Shown here: positions 1-8,371 of the stretch, piece after piece
How the letters are laid out: every line of letters begins with the position of its first letter
Numbering within the stretch: the stretch's first letter is position 1
Source: JAKFYM01 sp964416595
GTDB taxonomy: Bacteria; Bdellovibrionota; UBA1018; CAIPTA01
Direction: 5' to 3'
Assembly: GCA_964416595.1 (NCBI GenBank)
Contig: CAYQES010000018.1
Coordinates: 1 to 63,452, forward strand
Length of the DNA stretch: 63,452 nt
Notes under the pieces: model-generated
What the model was told of the DNA's origin: nothing
Databases searched by the model: none
Seen by the model: only the letters and a program-made list of their open reading frames with translations
Translations under genes and position numbers: made by a program

Positions 1-2
1 CC

Positions 3-347
3 AATAAAAAAACGGGTAATGTGGAACTATATCTTTTGCGCTGGGTGGGAGTAACTGATCCCCACATCTACTTTGAGCTCTTTCATTCAGGTGAAATTTC
101 TCGTAACAATCGCACTCGTTACAAAAACCCCCAACTTGATCAATTACTAGAAGCCGCCGAATCCACTATGGACAAAAAAAAGCGGCGCGAAATTTACTTC
201 CAGGTGCAGGAGATCGTGGCCAAAGATCTGCCCTATATCGGCCTCTGGCACAATATGAATGCGGCGGTCTTTAGAGAAGAAGTGAAAGGTTTGTCTTTAC
301 ACCCGGCCGGCAAGTGGATAAGCCTGCTTTCCTTGAGGAAAGAATGA
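3..347 (+). CDS. Peptide ABC transporter substrate-binding protein, C-terminal part
   Basis: The reading frame is open from the left edge of the window, so the gene begins outside it. The visible 114 residues match the C-terminal lobe of family 5 solute-binding proteins (SBP_bac_5): TDPHIYFELFHS, then the helix with LDQLLEAA, then a LPYIGLWH segment. Such proteins bind oligopeptides (or nickel/dipeptides) in the periplasm and deliver them to an ABC permease. The stop codon overlaps the rsmE start (ATGA), so the two genes are translationally coupled. Substrate cannot be told from this fragment. Confidence 0.75.
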   Translation, partial: NKKTGNVELYLLRWVGVTDPHIYFELFHSGEISRNNRTRYKNPQLDQLLEAAESTMDKKKRREIYFQVQEIVAKDLPYIGLWHNMNAAVFREEVKGLSLHPAGKWISLLSLRKE

Positions 348-1054
348 GGCGATTTTTTGTTCAACAACCACTAGTGATTGGCTCTACGGTTACGTTAAGC
401 ACCGAAGAAAGTAAACACGCCCACCAGTCATTGCGATTGCCTCCGGGGGAAACCGTTTTGCTCTTGGATGGTAAGGGCACCGAAGCCCAAGCGAAAATTT
501 TGTCTACGGCAATAAATGCGGTGGTGCTCGAGGTTTTAACGATCCGCGAACACCAACGCTCGGTAACACTCGAGCTGTTACAGGCCCCATTGAAAGGCCC
601 AAAAATGGATTGGCTTGTGGAAAAACTCACGGAATTGGGCATCAGTGGCGTGCATTTAGTGAAAACCCAACATTCCGTGGCCAGCGGAGAAAAGTTGGAG
701 CGTTGGCAAAGGATTATACAAGCGGCCCTCAAACAATCGGGCAATCCACTGCCTCCCACTTTGCATCCCATGCAAAATCTAGAAGGAGTTCTGCCCGCTT
801 TTTCGGAACATGGGAAAATCCTCCTACAGCCCGGCGCGATTTCTGGCCTCCATGAAACAGTTAAATCACTCTTAGCCCAAGGCCATCGGCGCTTAGTTCT
901 TGCCATTGGCCCTGAAGGTGGTTTTTCCCCTCAAGAAGAGGAAAAGTTCCTACAGGCGGGTTTTTTGCCAGCCGCTCTCTCTCCCCAGGTACTTCGGGGG
1001 GAAACCGCGGCGATCGCAGCCCTGGCCATTGCTGCCCATTCCATTGATTTTTGA
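344..1054 (+). CDS. rsmE: 16S rRNA (uracil(1498)-N(3))-methyltransferase RsmE
   Basis: 236 residues. RsmE methylates U1498 of 16S rRNA with S-adenosylmethionine. The start ATG at 344 overlaps the previous stop and gives the family's typical MRRFFV beginning; a GTG 30 bases upstream is in frame but would add 10 residues not usual for the family. The N-terminal PUA-like part is followed by the SPOUT knot domain, with the hallmark GPEGGFSPQEE loop (about residues 187-197) and the LRGETAAIAAL knot helix near the C-terminus. Length is normal. It lies in a same-strand run with the RDD gene, rfaE2 and meaB. Confidence 0.93.
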   Translation: MRRFFVQQPLVIGSTVTLSTEESKHAHQSLRLPPGETVLLLDGKGTEAQAKILSTAINAVVLEVLTIREHQRSVTLELLQAPLKGPKMDWLVEKLTELGISGVHLVKTQHSVASGEKLERWQRIIQAALKQSGNPLPPTLHPMQNLEGVLPAFSEHGKILLQPGAISGLHETVKSLLAQGHRRLVLAIGPEGGFSPQEEEKFLQAGFLPAALSPQVLRGETAAIAALAIAAHSIDF

Positions 1055-1078
1055 TCTTCCTGGGATATAACCTAAAGT

Positions 1079-1726
1079 ATGGAATTTCATCCCAACGATC
1101 TGAGTGATTTAGACGATCTCACCGAAGAGCATCTGGGTTTCTCTGCCCTAAGTGATGGTTTAGGTTTTGCTAAACCAACCCCCAAGCACCGCCCCTTAAC
1201 GGTGCCCACTTCCACAGATCAAGTGCCCGTGTCTGGCATTGGCGCCACAGCCGCGGGCCCTGCACGCCCTGCGCCTAGCATCACTAAGTCTCCCGCGTCG
1301 CTAATTTTGGCTGAGCCCGCCGCACCCCAGGGCATTCGTCTTGTGGCTTTTGGTTTGGATGCTCTTATTATTTCTATTCCTCTCACCCTCGCCTGGATAT
1401 TTAGTTTTGGCGGCAATGCCTGGGATATTTTCCTGCTTAACCCTAAATCCCCCTTAAGCCTGTTTGCCATGATCTTTGGTGCGTATTTTTTGCTGTCCGA
1501 AAGTTTTGGCGGTCAATCCTTAGGCAAAATGGTGCTGGGATTGCGCGTAGTAGAAGACGACAAATACGAAAAACCCACGGGCCTGCGGCACGCCATTCTA
1601 CGATTAGGGCTCTTTCTCCTAGGGGCCCTCTGCTTTGGTTTGGGATTCCTGGCTTCTTTTTGGGACAATAAACGCCGCCCTTGGCACGATCGCTACTCCG
1701 GCTCCATCGTGCGCCGTAAGGCTTAA
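1079..1726 (+). CDS. RDD family membrane protein
   Basis: 215 residues. The first ~75 residues are hydrophilic and rich in Pro, Ala and Thr. They are followed by an RDD domain: an Arg in GIRLVAFGLDALI and the Asp after it, a first membrane helix at about 87-105, a second around 125-140, the GGQSLGKMVLGLRV segment, a third helix and the terminal RPWHDRYSG signature. RDD proteins are small integral membrane proteins, some linked to transport; no specific function can be assigned. It starts 24 bases after rsmE and ends one base before the chosen rfaE2 start. Confidence 0.8.
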   Translation: MEFHPNDLSDLDDLTEEHLGFSALSDGLGFAKPTPKHRPLTVPTSTDQVPVSGIGATAAGPARPAPSITKSPASLILAEPAAPQGIRLVAFGLDALIISIPLTLAWIFSFGGNAWDIFLLNPKSPLSLFAMIFGAYFLLSESFGGQSLGKMVLGLRVVEDDKYEKPTGLRHAILRLGLFLLGALCFGLGFLASFWDNKRRPWHDRYSGSIVRRKA

Positions 1727-1727
1727 A

Positions 1728-2225
1728 ATGCCCAGGAGCTTTTCCTCCACTCATAACAAAGTGCTCTCTCCACAGCGGGCCGCGCTTTGGGTGAAGCGCA
1801 TGCAGAAAAAAGGCAAAAAAGTTGTATTCACCAACGGCTGCTTTGATCTTTTGCACCGAGGCCATATCACCTACCTAGAACAAGCCCGCGCCCAGGGGCA
1901 TGCGTTGTTGGTAGCGCTCAATGGCGATCAATCGGTACGTCGTTTAAAAGGAAAGAGCCGCCCTCTCGTTACCTTAAAAGATCGGGCCCGGGTGATGGCC
2001 GCTTTAGCTTGCGTGGATTGCGTCACTTGGTTCCACGAAGATACCCCTGTGAATCTCGTGAAAAAATTGCAGCCGAAAATTTACGTAAAAGGTGGCGATT
2101 GGGATATCACCGCGATCCCCGAATACGAAGTGGTGAAAAGTTACGGCGGAAAAGCCATCGCGCTCACCTTTCTCAAGGGCCGCTCCACCACTAAACTGAT
2201 CCAAAAGGCGAAACAAAAATCATGA
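1728..2225 (+). CDS. rfaE2: D-glycero-beta-D-manno-heptose 1-phosphate adenylyltransferase (RfaE2/HldE C-terminal type)
   Basis: 165 residues, corresponding only to the nucleotidyltransferase half of E. coli HldE. The enzyme makes ADP-heptose from heptose-1-phosphate and ATP for the LPS inner core. The signature FTNGCFDLLHRGH carries the HxGH ATP-binding motif, and GRSTTKLI near the C-terminus is the matching signature of cytidylyltransferase-like enzymes. A longer frame opens at 1635 but overlaps the RDD gene; ATG 1728, one base past the RDD stop, gives the normal length. The stop overlaps the meaB start (ATGA). No kinase half (RfaE1) is in the window. Confidence 0.9.
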   Translation: MPRSFSSTHNKVLSPQRAALWVKRMQKKGKKVVFTNGCFDLLHRGHITYLEQARAQGHALLVALNGDQSVRRLKGKSRPLVTLKDRARVMAALACVDCVTWFHEDTPVNLVKKLQPKIYVKGGDWDITAIPEYEVVKSYGGKAIALTFLKGRSTTKLIQKAKQKS

Positions 2226-3154
2226 CTCCCTCCCGCGGCCAAGAATTAGCTCAAGGCGTGCTTGCGGGCGATAAACGCTCCCTTTCCCGGCTCATCACGC
2301 TCGTGGAAAACCATGAACCCGCCGTGGAAAAAGCCCTATCTTTACTCTACCCCCACACAGGCCACGCCCATCTCTTAGGCATCACAGGCCCTCCCGGTGC
2401 TGGAAAATCTACACTCACGGATAAACTCATTGCCCAAGCCCGGCAAAAAAAGAAAAAAGTAGGCGTGATCTGCGTGGATCCTTCTTCGCCCTTCAGCGGC
2501 GGCGCCATTCTGGGCGATCGCATTCGCATGCAAGAGCATAGCGCTGACAGCAATGTTTTCATCCGCAGCATTGGCACCCGGGGAGGCCCCGGCGGCCTCT
2601 CCCGTTCTACCCAAGAAGTGGCCATGTTGCTCGATGCGGCCGGTTACGATCTGGTGATCCTGGAAACCGCTGGTGTGGGTCAAACGGAACTTGGAATTTT
2701 GGAAGTAGCTCACACCATCAATGTGGTTTTAGTTCCCGACATCCAAATGATGAAAGCCGGCATTCTAGAAATCGCCGATATTCTCACCGTGAATAAGTGC
2801 GATCGCCAGGGGTCGGATCATGTGGTGAAAGAATTAAAGGCCATGTTGGAACTCGCGGGTGAAGGTGAGCCTTGGGTGATTCCCGTGCTAAAAACCGTGG
2901 CAGAAAAATCCGAGGGCATCACGGAAGTGTTTGAGATGGTGAACAAGCACAAAGAATTCTTAAAAACTTCCGGCCGCCTCTCGCAAAAGCGTCGGCATTT
3001 TGCCCAAACCGCCATCATGAATATCGCAAGAGATGCTGCCGCCAAGGAAGTAGCAGAAAAATTATCCACAAATCGGGGCCAGCAGTTATTGCGGGAAGTT
3101 TCCGAGCGAAAAACCGATCCATTCACGGCCGCGCGGAAACTTTTTTTGCGTTAA
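2222..3154 (+). CDS. meaB: MeaB/ArgK-type G3E GTPase (methylmalonyl-CoA mutase chaperone family)
   Basis: 310 residues. MeaB GTPases protect and reload adenosylcobalamin in methylmalonyl-CoA mutase and its relatives. Visible: Walker A GPPGAGKST at residues 56-64, the DPSSPFSGGAILGDRIRM switch region, RGGPGGLS, ETAGVGQTE (Walker B/switch II) and an NKCD guanine-recognition motif where NKxD is expected. The C-terminal arm is the dimerisation helix. No mutase gene is nearby; the only other B12 enzyme visible is lysine 5,6-aminomutase 38 kb away. It overlaps rfaE2 by four bases and is followed by a terminator. Confidence 0.9.
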   Translation: MTPSRGQELAQGVLAGDKRSLSRLITLVENHEPAVEKALSLLYPHTGHAHLLGITGPPGAGKSTLTDKLIAQARQKKKKVGVICVDPSSPFSGGAILGDRIRMQEHSADSNVFIRSIGTRGGPGGLSRSTQEVAMLLDAAGYDLVILETAGVGQTELGILEVAHTINVVLVPDIQMMKAGILEIADILTVNKCDRQGSDHVVKELKAMLELAGEGEPWVIPVLKTVAEKSEGITEVFEMVNKHKEFLKTSGRLSQKRRHFAQTAIMNIARDAAAKEVAEKLSTNRGQQLLREVSERKTDPFTAARKLFLR

Positions 3155-3187
3155 ATTCGTTTCAAAACGGAAATTGCTGCACCGCTT

Positions 3188-3206
3188 GTCCGGCAGCGGA
3201 CTTTTT
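3188..3206 (+). terminator. Rho-independent terminator after meaB
   Basis: GTCCG, loop GCAG, CGGAC, then TTTTT. It lies 33 bases after the meaB stop and directly before the convergent end of rlmI. There is no U-tract on the other strand, so it serves the plus strand only. Confidence 0.75.
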
Positions 3207-3209
3207 AAA

Positions 3210-4430
3210 TCATCGCACTAACAAAGAAAGATTTTTTAGGTAACGCCCCTCTTCCATGCCCGCCAAGAACGGATGATCGGAGCTAGCGTAGCCTCTGCGC
3301 AACACAGTGCCTTCCCGTTCTACGTCACCTAAAGCTTTTGCCACCACTTCTTCAAAACGATCTTCTTGCATATGGTAGGAGCAGCTCGAGGTGCTGAAAA
3401 ATCCTCCCGCCGTCACCAAGCGCAAAGCCTTGGCATTGAGTTCCCGATAATTTTTACTGCCCGCCACCACAGATTTTTTAGAAGGAATAAGGGCCGGTGG
3501 ATCTAGGGCTACGGCGTTGAAACTTCGCTCAGGCAAAGTCTTCAACACTTCCATTGCATCACCCTCGATGCAGGTGATTTTGTCTAACACTCCTAAGGAT
3601 TGAGCCGTTTCTTTTACCGCGGCTAAGGCGGAGGCCGAGCTATCCACGAAAGTAGCTTTTGCGGCCCCAGCTTTTAAAGCCCGTAGGCCCCAGGCGCCCG
3701 CATGGCAAAACACGTCGAGTACATGCACTTTTCTCTCAGAACGGATAGCGCCTTCCACCCACTGGCGAAAGTAGGTACGATTTTCCCTTTGGTCGAAAAA
3801 GAAACCGGTTTTTTGGCCCTGCATGGGATCCACGGGAAAATGAATGCCATCTTCCACGGCGTAGATTCCTTTTTCAGAAATTTCTCCCCGCAAAAGCTCC
3901 ACGCCAATTTCCATTCCTTCCAAATGGGCAGAACGATTATCCGTGCGGGAGATGATGGCATCGCTGGCGGAAAATTCTGCCAAGGCTTCTGCAATTTCTT
4001 GGCGGCGCAGATACATGCCCAAAGCGTGGGGCTCAATCACCCATGCGCCCTGGAAACGATCGATCACTAATCCGGGCAAACCATCGGCCTCGCCAAACAC
4101 AGCCCGGTAGGTGGATTCAGAGCCACTACCCTTACCAAACAAAGGCTCCCGGGCCCGTAAAGCCGCCGAAATTCGTTTACGAAAAAAATCTGTATCAATC
4201 GCTTCTTCCCTTTGCCGGGAAAGGATCCGTACGGAAATTAACGACTTAGGATTCACAAAGCCCGTGCCTAAATAATCCCCATGGCAATCGAGCACATCCA
4301 CCATGCTGCCCGGCTCTAGGCGCTGGAAACGTTTCGGATCGCCCAATTCATTGCTAAAAACCCAAGGGTGGCCCTTTTTAGCGCGCTCCTGGGCGTAACG
4401 ATTTAAGGTAATGCATGGTAAAGAGTTCAT
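3210..4430 (-). CDS. rlmI: 23S rRNA (cytosine(1962)-C(5))-methyltransferase RlmI
   Basis: 406 residues. RlmI-type enzymes make m5C in 23S rRNA. An N-terminal PUA-like domain (HPWVFSNE near the start) precedes a Rossmann methyltransferase: DVFCHAGAWGLRALKAG is the SAM-binding loop, ALDPPALIPSKK the NPP-like active-site motif, and STSSCSYHM carries the likely catalytic Cys. The frame could extend 26 residues upstream, but ATG at 4430 is preceded by AGGA at a 6-base spacing and begins as expected for the family. Its start codon abuts the start of the divergent tRNA nucleotidyltransferase gene with no base between. Confidence 0.88.
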   Translation of the reverse strand: MNSLPCITLNRYAQERAKKGHPWVFSNELGDPKRFQRLEPGSMVDVLDCHGDYLGTGFVNPKSLISVRILSRQREEAIDTDFFRKRISAALRAREPLFGKGSGSESTYRAVFGEADGLPGLVIDRFQGAWVIEPHALGMYLRRQEIAEALAEFSASDAIISRTDNRSAHLEGMEIGVELLRGEISEKGIYAVEDGIHFPVDPMQGQKTGFFFDQRENRTYFRQWVEGAIRSERKVHVLDVFCHAGAWGLRALKAGAAKATFVDSSASALAAVKETAQSLGVLDKITCIEGDAMEVLKTLPERSFNAVALDPPALIPSKKSVVAGSKNYRELNAKALRLVTAGGFFSTSSCSYHMQEDRFEEVVAKALGDVEREGTVLRRGYASSDHPFLAGMEEGRYLKNLSLLVR

Positions 4431-5681
4431 ATGATGTCCTATGACGTGGAGTGGTATCACCATCTGCCCCTCCCTGTGAAAGAAATTCTCCAAACCCTGA
4501 AAAGCCATGGGCGAAAAGCCTTCGTGGTGGGTGGAGCCGTGCGGGATCTGTGGCTAGGAGTTGAACCCAAGGATTTTGATTTAGTGTCCGAAGCCACGCC
4601 GGAAGAAATCGCCCGGTGGTTTCCCAAAACCTTAGACGTGGGAAAAGCCTTTGGCATCATGGTGGTAGTCACGGAGGAAGGGCCCATCGAAGTGGCCCGC
4701 TTCCGCGCTGATGGCGCCTATACGGATAGTAGACATCCGGACGAAATCCATTTTTCCAATCCCGAGGAAGACGCCAAACGCCGGGATTTCCGCTTAAACG
4801 CCCTTTTCTACGATCCTTTCACCGAAAAAGTGCTGGATTACGTTGGGGGCGTGGAGGATTTGAAGAAAAAAGTTATTCAATCTGTGGGCGATCCTTCTGC
4901 CCGCTTCCAAGAGGACGCCTTGCGCATGCTACGGGCCGTGCGTTTTCATTCTCAATTGGCGCATTTGGGTTTTACTTTAGCCCCCGAGGTGTTGGCTGCT
5001 ATTAAGCCGTTGGCCGATAGACTACAAGCCGTAAGCCGGGAGCGCATTACGCAAGAGATGCAGCGCTTGGTTACCTCTTCTAAGCCATCGGCTGGTTTGC
5101 AGGATATTATTACGAGTGGCCTCTGGGAGCCGATTTTTGGCCGAGCTGTTCCCACAGATTTTGATCCGCTTGTTTTGGACAAGGCGGAAAAAATTTTTCA
5201 GGAGAATTTTTCTTTCGCTCCCTCCCCATTTTTACCCTGGGCCGTTCTCGCGGCCCTTATTTCTGGTGTGGATTGGGGAAAGCAATTTATTTTGGGCAAA
5301 GAAACCAAGGCAAAATTATTATTATTGCTGCCCATGCTGAAAAACCTAAAAAACTTCTCTGCTCTTTCTTTGGGCGAAAAGAAATCTTTGGTGGGGCAAG
5401 AAATATTTCCAGAGGCGTGGACAATCCTGTGTGCTCAAGGAGAAGGGGGGTCGGATTTTTTGCAAATCCCCGCTTGGAAAGAAATGCAAGCTCTGGCCGG
5501 AAAGTTACAACCTAAGCCCTTACTCAGTAGTAGCGATTTATTGAAGTTAGGTGTGGTGGCCGGGCCAATTATGGGAAAAATTTTATCGGAAATACACCGG
5601 TTACATATGAATGAAGAGATTGGAAGCCGAGAAGAAGCAGAAGAGATCGTACAGAGGATGATGAAAAACTCTGTTTCGTAA
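4431..5681 (+). CDS. pcnB: CCA tRNA nucleotidyltransferase / poly(A) polymerase family protein
   Basis: 416 residues. Class II nucleotidyltransferase that adds CCA to tRNA 3' ends or poly(A) to RNA; the two activities cannot be separated by eye. GGAVRD at residues 34-39 and the metal-binding DFD at 48-50 form the catalytic head. RRDFRLNAL and the D-ALRMLRAVRFHSQL helix follow as in the family's neck. The C-terminal third is alpha-helical and poorly conserved. Two ATGs start the frame (4431 and 4434); a weak AAGAG lies upstream inside rlmI. The gene is divergent from rlmI with back-to-back starts. Symbol is tentative (pcnB or cca). Confidence 0.85.
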   Translation: MMSYDVEWYHHLPLPVKEILQTLKSHGRKAFVVGGAVRDLWLGVEPKDFDLVSEATPEEIARWFPKTLDVGKAFGIMVVVTEEGPIEVARFRADGAYTDSRHPDEIHFSNPEEDAKRRDFRLNALFYDPFTEKVLDYVGGVEDLKKKVIQSVGDPSARFQEDALRMLRAVRFHSQLAHLGFTLAPEVLAAIKPLADRLQAVSRERITQEMQRLVTSSKPSAGLQDIITSGLWEPIFGRAVPTDFDPLVLDKAEKIFQENFSFAPSPFLPWAVLAALISGVDWGKQFILGKETKAKLLLLLPMLKNLKNFSALSLGEKKSLVGQEIFPEAWTILCAQGEGGSDFLQIPAWKEMQALAGKLQPKPLLSSSDLLKLGVVAGPIMGKILSEIHRLHMNEEIGSREEAEEIVQRMMKNSVS

Positions 5682-5696
5682 ATTCGCGATGTATCA

Positions 5697-5745
5697 GTGG
5701 TTCAAATGGCGAACCGCAACGTGGGGCGCCCCATGGAATGGGGCG
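5697..5745. other. Two adjacent hairpins after the nucleotidyltransferase gene
   Basis: GTGGTTC pairs with GAACCGC (5697-5703 with 5711-5717), and CGCCCCAT pairs perfectly with ATGGGGCG (5727-5734 with 5738-5745) around a 3-base loop. Neither is followed by a U-tract, so they are not standard terminators. They may protect the 3' end of the mRNA. The rest of the gap to 5968 holds nothing I recognise except a 13-base motif at 5927 that also occurs at 3157. Confidence 0.4.
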
Positions 5746-5968
5746 TCGGAAAATTGATTGGATTTTGTTTAGAGCGGAAAGATTTATGTGCAGCAAGCTA
5801 GTGCAATTCATGCCTGCGAATTGATTCGAATTCATTGGATTTAGAGTGAGCCCCTTATTTCTAAATCGCTCTTCGTACAACTACCCATCGAAATCCTGAT
5901 CACCCTTGCTTTCAGCACTCCGCGTCTCGTTTCAAAACGAAAGCCGGGAGAACCGCAAAACGGAGCCC

Positions 5969-6796
5969 CTAAAAATCCGCCACCTGCTCCACTAGCTCCG
6001 GATAATCCACAAAAGGATTCCGATTCTTCTGCAGTTCAAAAATCCGCTCGTTGCGTTCCCGCTCCTCCGCATCTACAGGATCTAAACGGTTCCATTCTCG
6101 CAACGTAGCCTCTTCCTCACTACCCACCTGCATTTTATAGCGGGTAGAAAAGTAGAAAATGGCCCGCGCCACATTGCCTTTATGTTGCATAGGGGGTTCA
6201 AACACCCGATTGCCATTGCGGGATTGGCCCAGGCGAGCCGTGCTGCATTTTAAATCTTCGGCTCCTGCCACAACATCACCAAAATCGAAACTCGAGCGGC
6301 TAGAATTCATTTCCGAATCCGTAGGGAATAAATGATGTAAATCGGATTTTTGTTCCTCGTTAGGAAAAGATTTCGTGAAGTGGCTTTGGGGCCAGCTGTG
6401 TTCCGCATTGATGGTGCGATGATCTGGGATCGCATTGGGTCCGGGTTTGGCGCCGGAAAATTCAGAAGCCGCCGCTACCCGCTGGCAGTACACATCCTTC
6501 ACGCCGTATTCGCTCCCATCTTTTACGAGATAAAAATCGCCAAACAAAAATTCCCGGGCGCGTTTATAGCCAATGGCTTCATGGCGGTAACATTTTCCAC
6601 CACACTTCGGGCTAATTTGGTCATAACCGCCGCTCACGGCTTGGTGTGAACCCGCTAAAACATGGAAAAGTTTTTCTTTGAGTGCGCCGCTGGATTGGAA
6701 AAAATCTTGGCCGTAGTATGCTTTTTTCGCGTCTAAATCGGCCGCTTGAACGCTTGCCCCTAAAAACAAGCCTAAGAAAAGAACCCGCCAAACCAT
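5969..6796 (-). CDS. endA: Secreted endonuclease I family nuclease
   Basis: 275 residues. Endonuclease_1 family enzymes are periplasmic or secreted non-specific DNases of the beta-beta-alpha-metal type. ATG at 6796 is preceded by AGGGGG and opens a signal peptide (VWRVLFLGLFLGASVQA, cut after AQA/AAD region). The core carries NAEHSWPQSHF with the catalytic His, SDLHHLFPTD, and KGNVARAIFYFSTRY, all family signatures. Four Cys residues fit disulfide bonding outside the cytoplasm. An upstream ATG at 6841 would place 15 extra residues before the signal peptide and lacks a good ribosome site. In a predator it could digest prey DNA; that is inference. Confidence 0.88.
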   Translation of the reverse strand: MVWRVLFLGLFLGASVQAADLDAKKAYYGQDFFQSSGALKEKLFHVLAGSHQAVSGGYDQISPKCGGKCYRHEAIGYKRAREFLFGDFYLVKDGSEYGVKDVYCQRVAAASEFSGAKPGPNAIPDHRTINAEHSWPQSHFTKSFPNEEQKSDLHHLFPTDSEMNSSRSSFDFGDVVAGAEDLKCSTARLGQSRNGNRVFEPPMQHKGNVARAIFYFSTRYKMQVGSEEEATLREWNRLDPVDAEERERNERIFELQKNRNPFVDYPELVEQVADF

Positions 6797-6900
6797 AAAA
6801 CCCCCTATGCTCTGACGGAACAAAGGTATTTCACAAATCACGAAATCTTTCTTCTCTTTTTTTCAAATAAACGAAAGCCTGAAAAATATTGCACGGCGGC

Positions 6901-8352
6901 TCAAACGGAGCGCATTAATTTCTTCAATATTTCCGGATCCGCTTCCACATAGAGCGACTTATTGCCCGTATAGGTAACCTCCGCGAGGGTGCCTTTGATG
7001 GCTTTCACATTTTTGCGGTGGGTATAATCCACTTCCGCCCGCTTCCCTTTGCGGATTTTGCTGTAGTAGAGGCAAAGTTGCGCCGCCTCCAATAACGTGG
7101 CGAGAGGTACGGTTTTACTTTTTTGGGCTTTCACCACCACATGGGCGCCCGGCACCCCCTTCACATGGAGCCAAAGATCGTTGCCCTTGGCCTCCCGAAA
7201 GGTAACTTGCCGGTTTTCTTCTTGGTTGCGACCACAAAAAATCAAAAAACCATCACTAGAAATCACTTCTAAACACAGTTTTGCCTCAGCAACTTTTTTT
7301 TCCGGCCCCGTGGTGGGACGCTCCGGAACCGGAATATTCTCTGCTTCGAAAAAATTAGCCAAGGCTTCGAGTTTTTCTTCCGTATCGGCGGCTTCGATTT
7401 TGGCGGCCACTTTCGTTTGCGCTTCCATTTTTCTTTCGAGCTCTGCCAAACGACGCTCTAACTCACCCACGGCTCGATGCATTTTTTTGGCTTTGCGGAA
7501 AAAAGTTTCCGCATTGTCGGAATAATTTTTCGCTAGATCCAAAGAAATTTCCATTTCATCTAAAATAATTTTTTTCTCTTTCGGTAATTTTTTGGGCCCA
7601 AGGCTATACAAATGGCTCACGAGCGCCATGCCCCACTTTTGGTAGCGCTCGGCCTCCCGGGATTCCGCCAAATCAGTTTTGGCATTTTCTAAGGCTGTGG
7701 AAATTTTTTTTGTTTGGCTCTTCCAAGCCTGGCGCCATTGCCGCTGGTAAGAGGTGAAACCTTTTTTTTGCACTCCCGCCCAATAATGATCCCCCACAGC
7801 TCGATGGTAAGGATGGGCGCCCTCTTGGCTTCCGGAAAATTCCCGCATTTCTTCGGAACTGCCGCCCGGAGGCGGCGGGCGTAGGCGATACACTCCTCCG
7901 GTTTCTAAACTCGCTTGGCGAAACGCCTGAATGCAACGGCCCGATCGATCTTGTGCATTCCATCCCTCGAGCAAAAGTAGATTGGCTCTTTTGGGCATGA
8001 GTTCAAACAAAAGAGAAAAACTCTCTTCAAAATGCATAAGGAACACCCGCTCCCCAGCCACTTGCTCTAAACCCACAATACGCTTTCCCAAGAGATGCTT
8101 ACGCAACACCATTACAAAGGTGGATGGCTCCGGCTGGGCCTCCAGCTCCCACTCTTCGGGAGCTAGCACCCAGCAACTGTTATCCTGCAAAAGGCAGGTC
8201 CAAATGCGCCAATAGCCCAATGAACCAAAGCCATGGAGAGCAAAACTATCCCCCACTTCTTTTAATTGTGCGATTTTTTGCAAAGCAGAGCCCAGCAAGA
8301 GGGGCTCGGCCTCTTCTAGGAGCTTGGCGATTTCTTTCCATTTCAGCGACAT
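6901..8352 (-). CDS. NFACT family protein (RqcH/Rqc2-like ribosome quality control factor)
   Basis: 483 residues, shorter than the ~570 of Bacillus RqcH. RqcH binds obstructed 50S subunits and recruits tRNA-Ala to add alanine tails. The NFACT-N part includes the ELMPKRANLLLL segment matching the family's ELMGRHSN region. The DR pair that contacts tRNA in RqcH aligns with Glu-Arg at 101-102, so the acidic residue is Glu instead of Asp. A long coiled coil follows (~240-345). The C-terminal NFACT-R domain has DGFLIFCGRNQEENR and DLWLHVKGVPGAHVV. It is divergent from mutS2 with only 19 bases between starts. Confidence 0.82.
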   Translation of the reverse strand: MSLKWKEIAKLLEEAEPLLLGSALQKIAQLKEVGDSFALHGFGSLGYWRIWTCLLQDNSCWVLAPEEWELEAQPEPSTFVMVLRKHLLGKRIVGLEQVAGERVFLMHFEESFSLLFELMPKRANLLLLEGWNAQDRSGRCIQAFRQASLETGGVYRLRPPPPGGSSEEMREFSGSQEGAHPYHRAVGDHYWAGVQKKGFTSYQRQWRQAWKSQTKKISTALENAKTDLAESREAERYQKWGMALVSHLYSLGPKKLPKEKKIILDEMEISLDLAKNYSDNAETFFRKAKKMHRAVGELERRLAELERKMEAQTKVAAKIEAADTEEKLEALANFFEAENIPVPERPTTGPEKKVAEAKLCLEVISSDGFLIFCGRNQEENRQVTFREAKGNDLWLHVKGVPGAHVVVKAQKSKTVPLATLLEAAQLCLYYSKIRKGKRAEVDYTHRKNVKAIKGTLAEVTYTGNKSLYVEADPEILKKLMRSV

Positions 8353-8371
8353 GGTGCGATCCTAAGGATTC

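Noticed and set aside
1443..1865. 140-residue minus-strand frame
   Set aside because: Antisense to the RDD and rfaE2 genes, both clearly coding.
5695..5720. tRNA-like GGTTCAAAT stretch
   Set aside because: No acceptor stem, anticodon arm or CCA; it is simply one arm of a hairpin.
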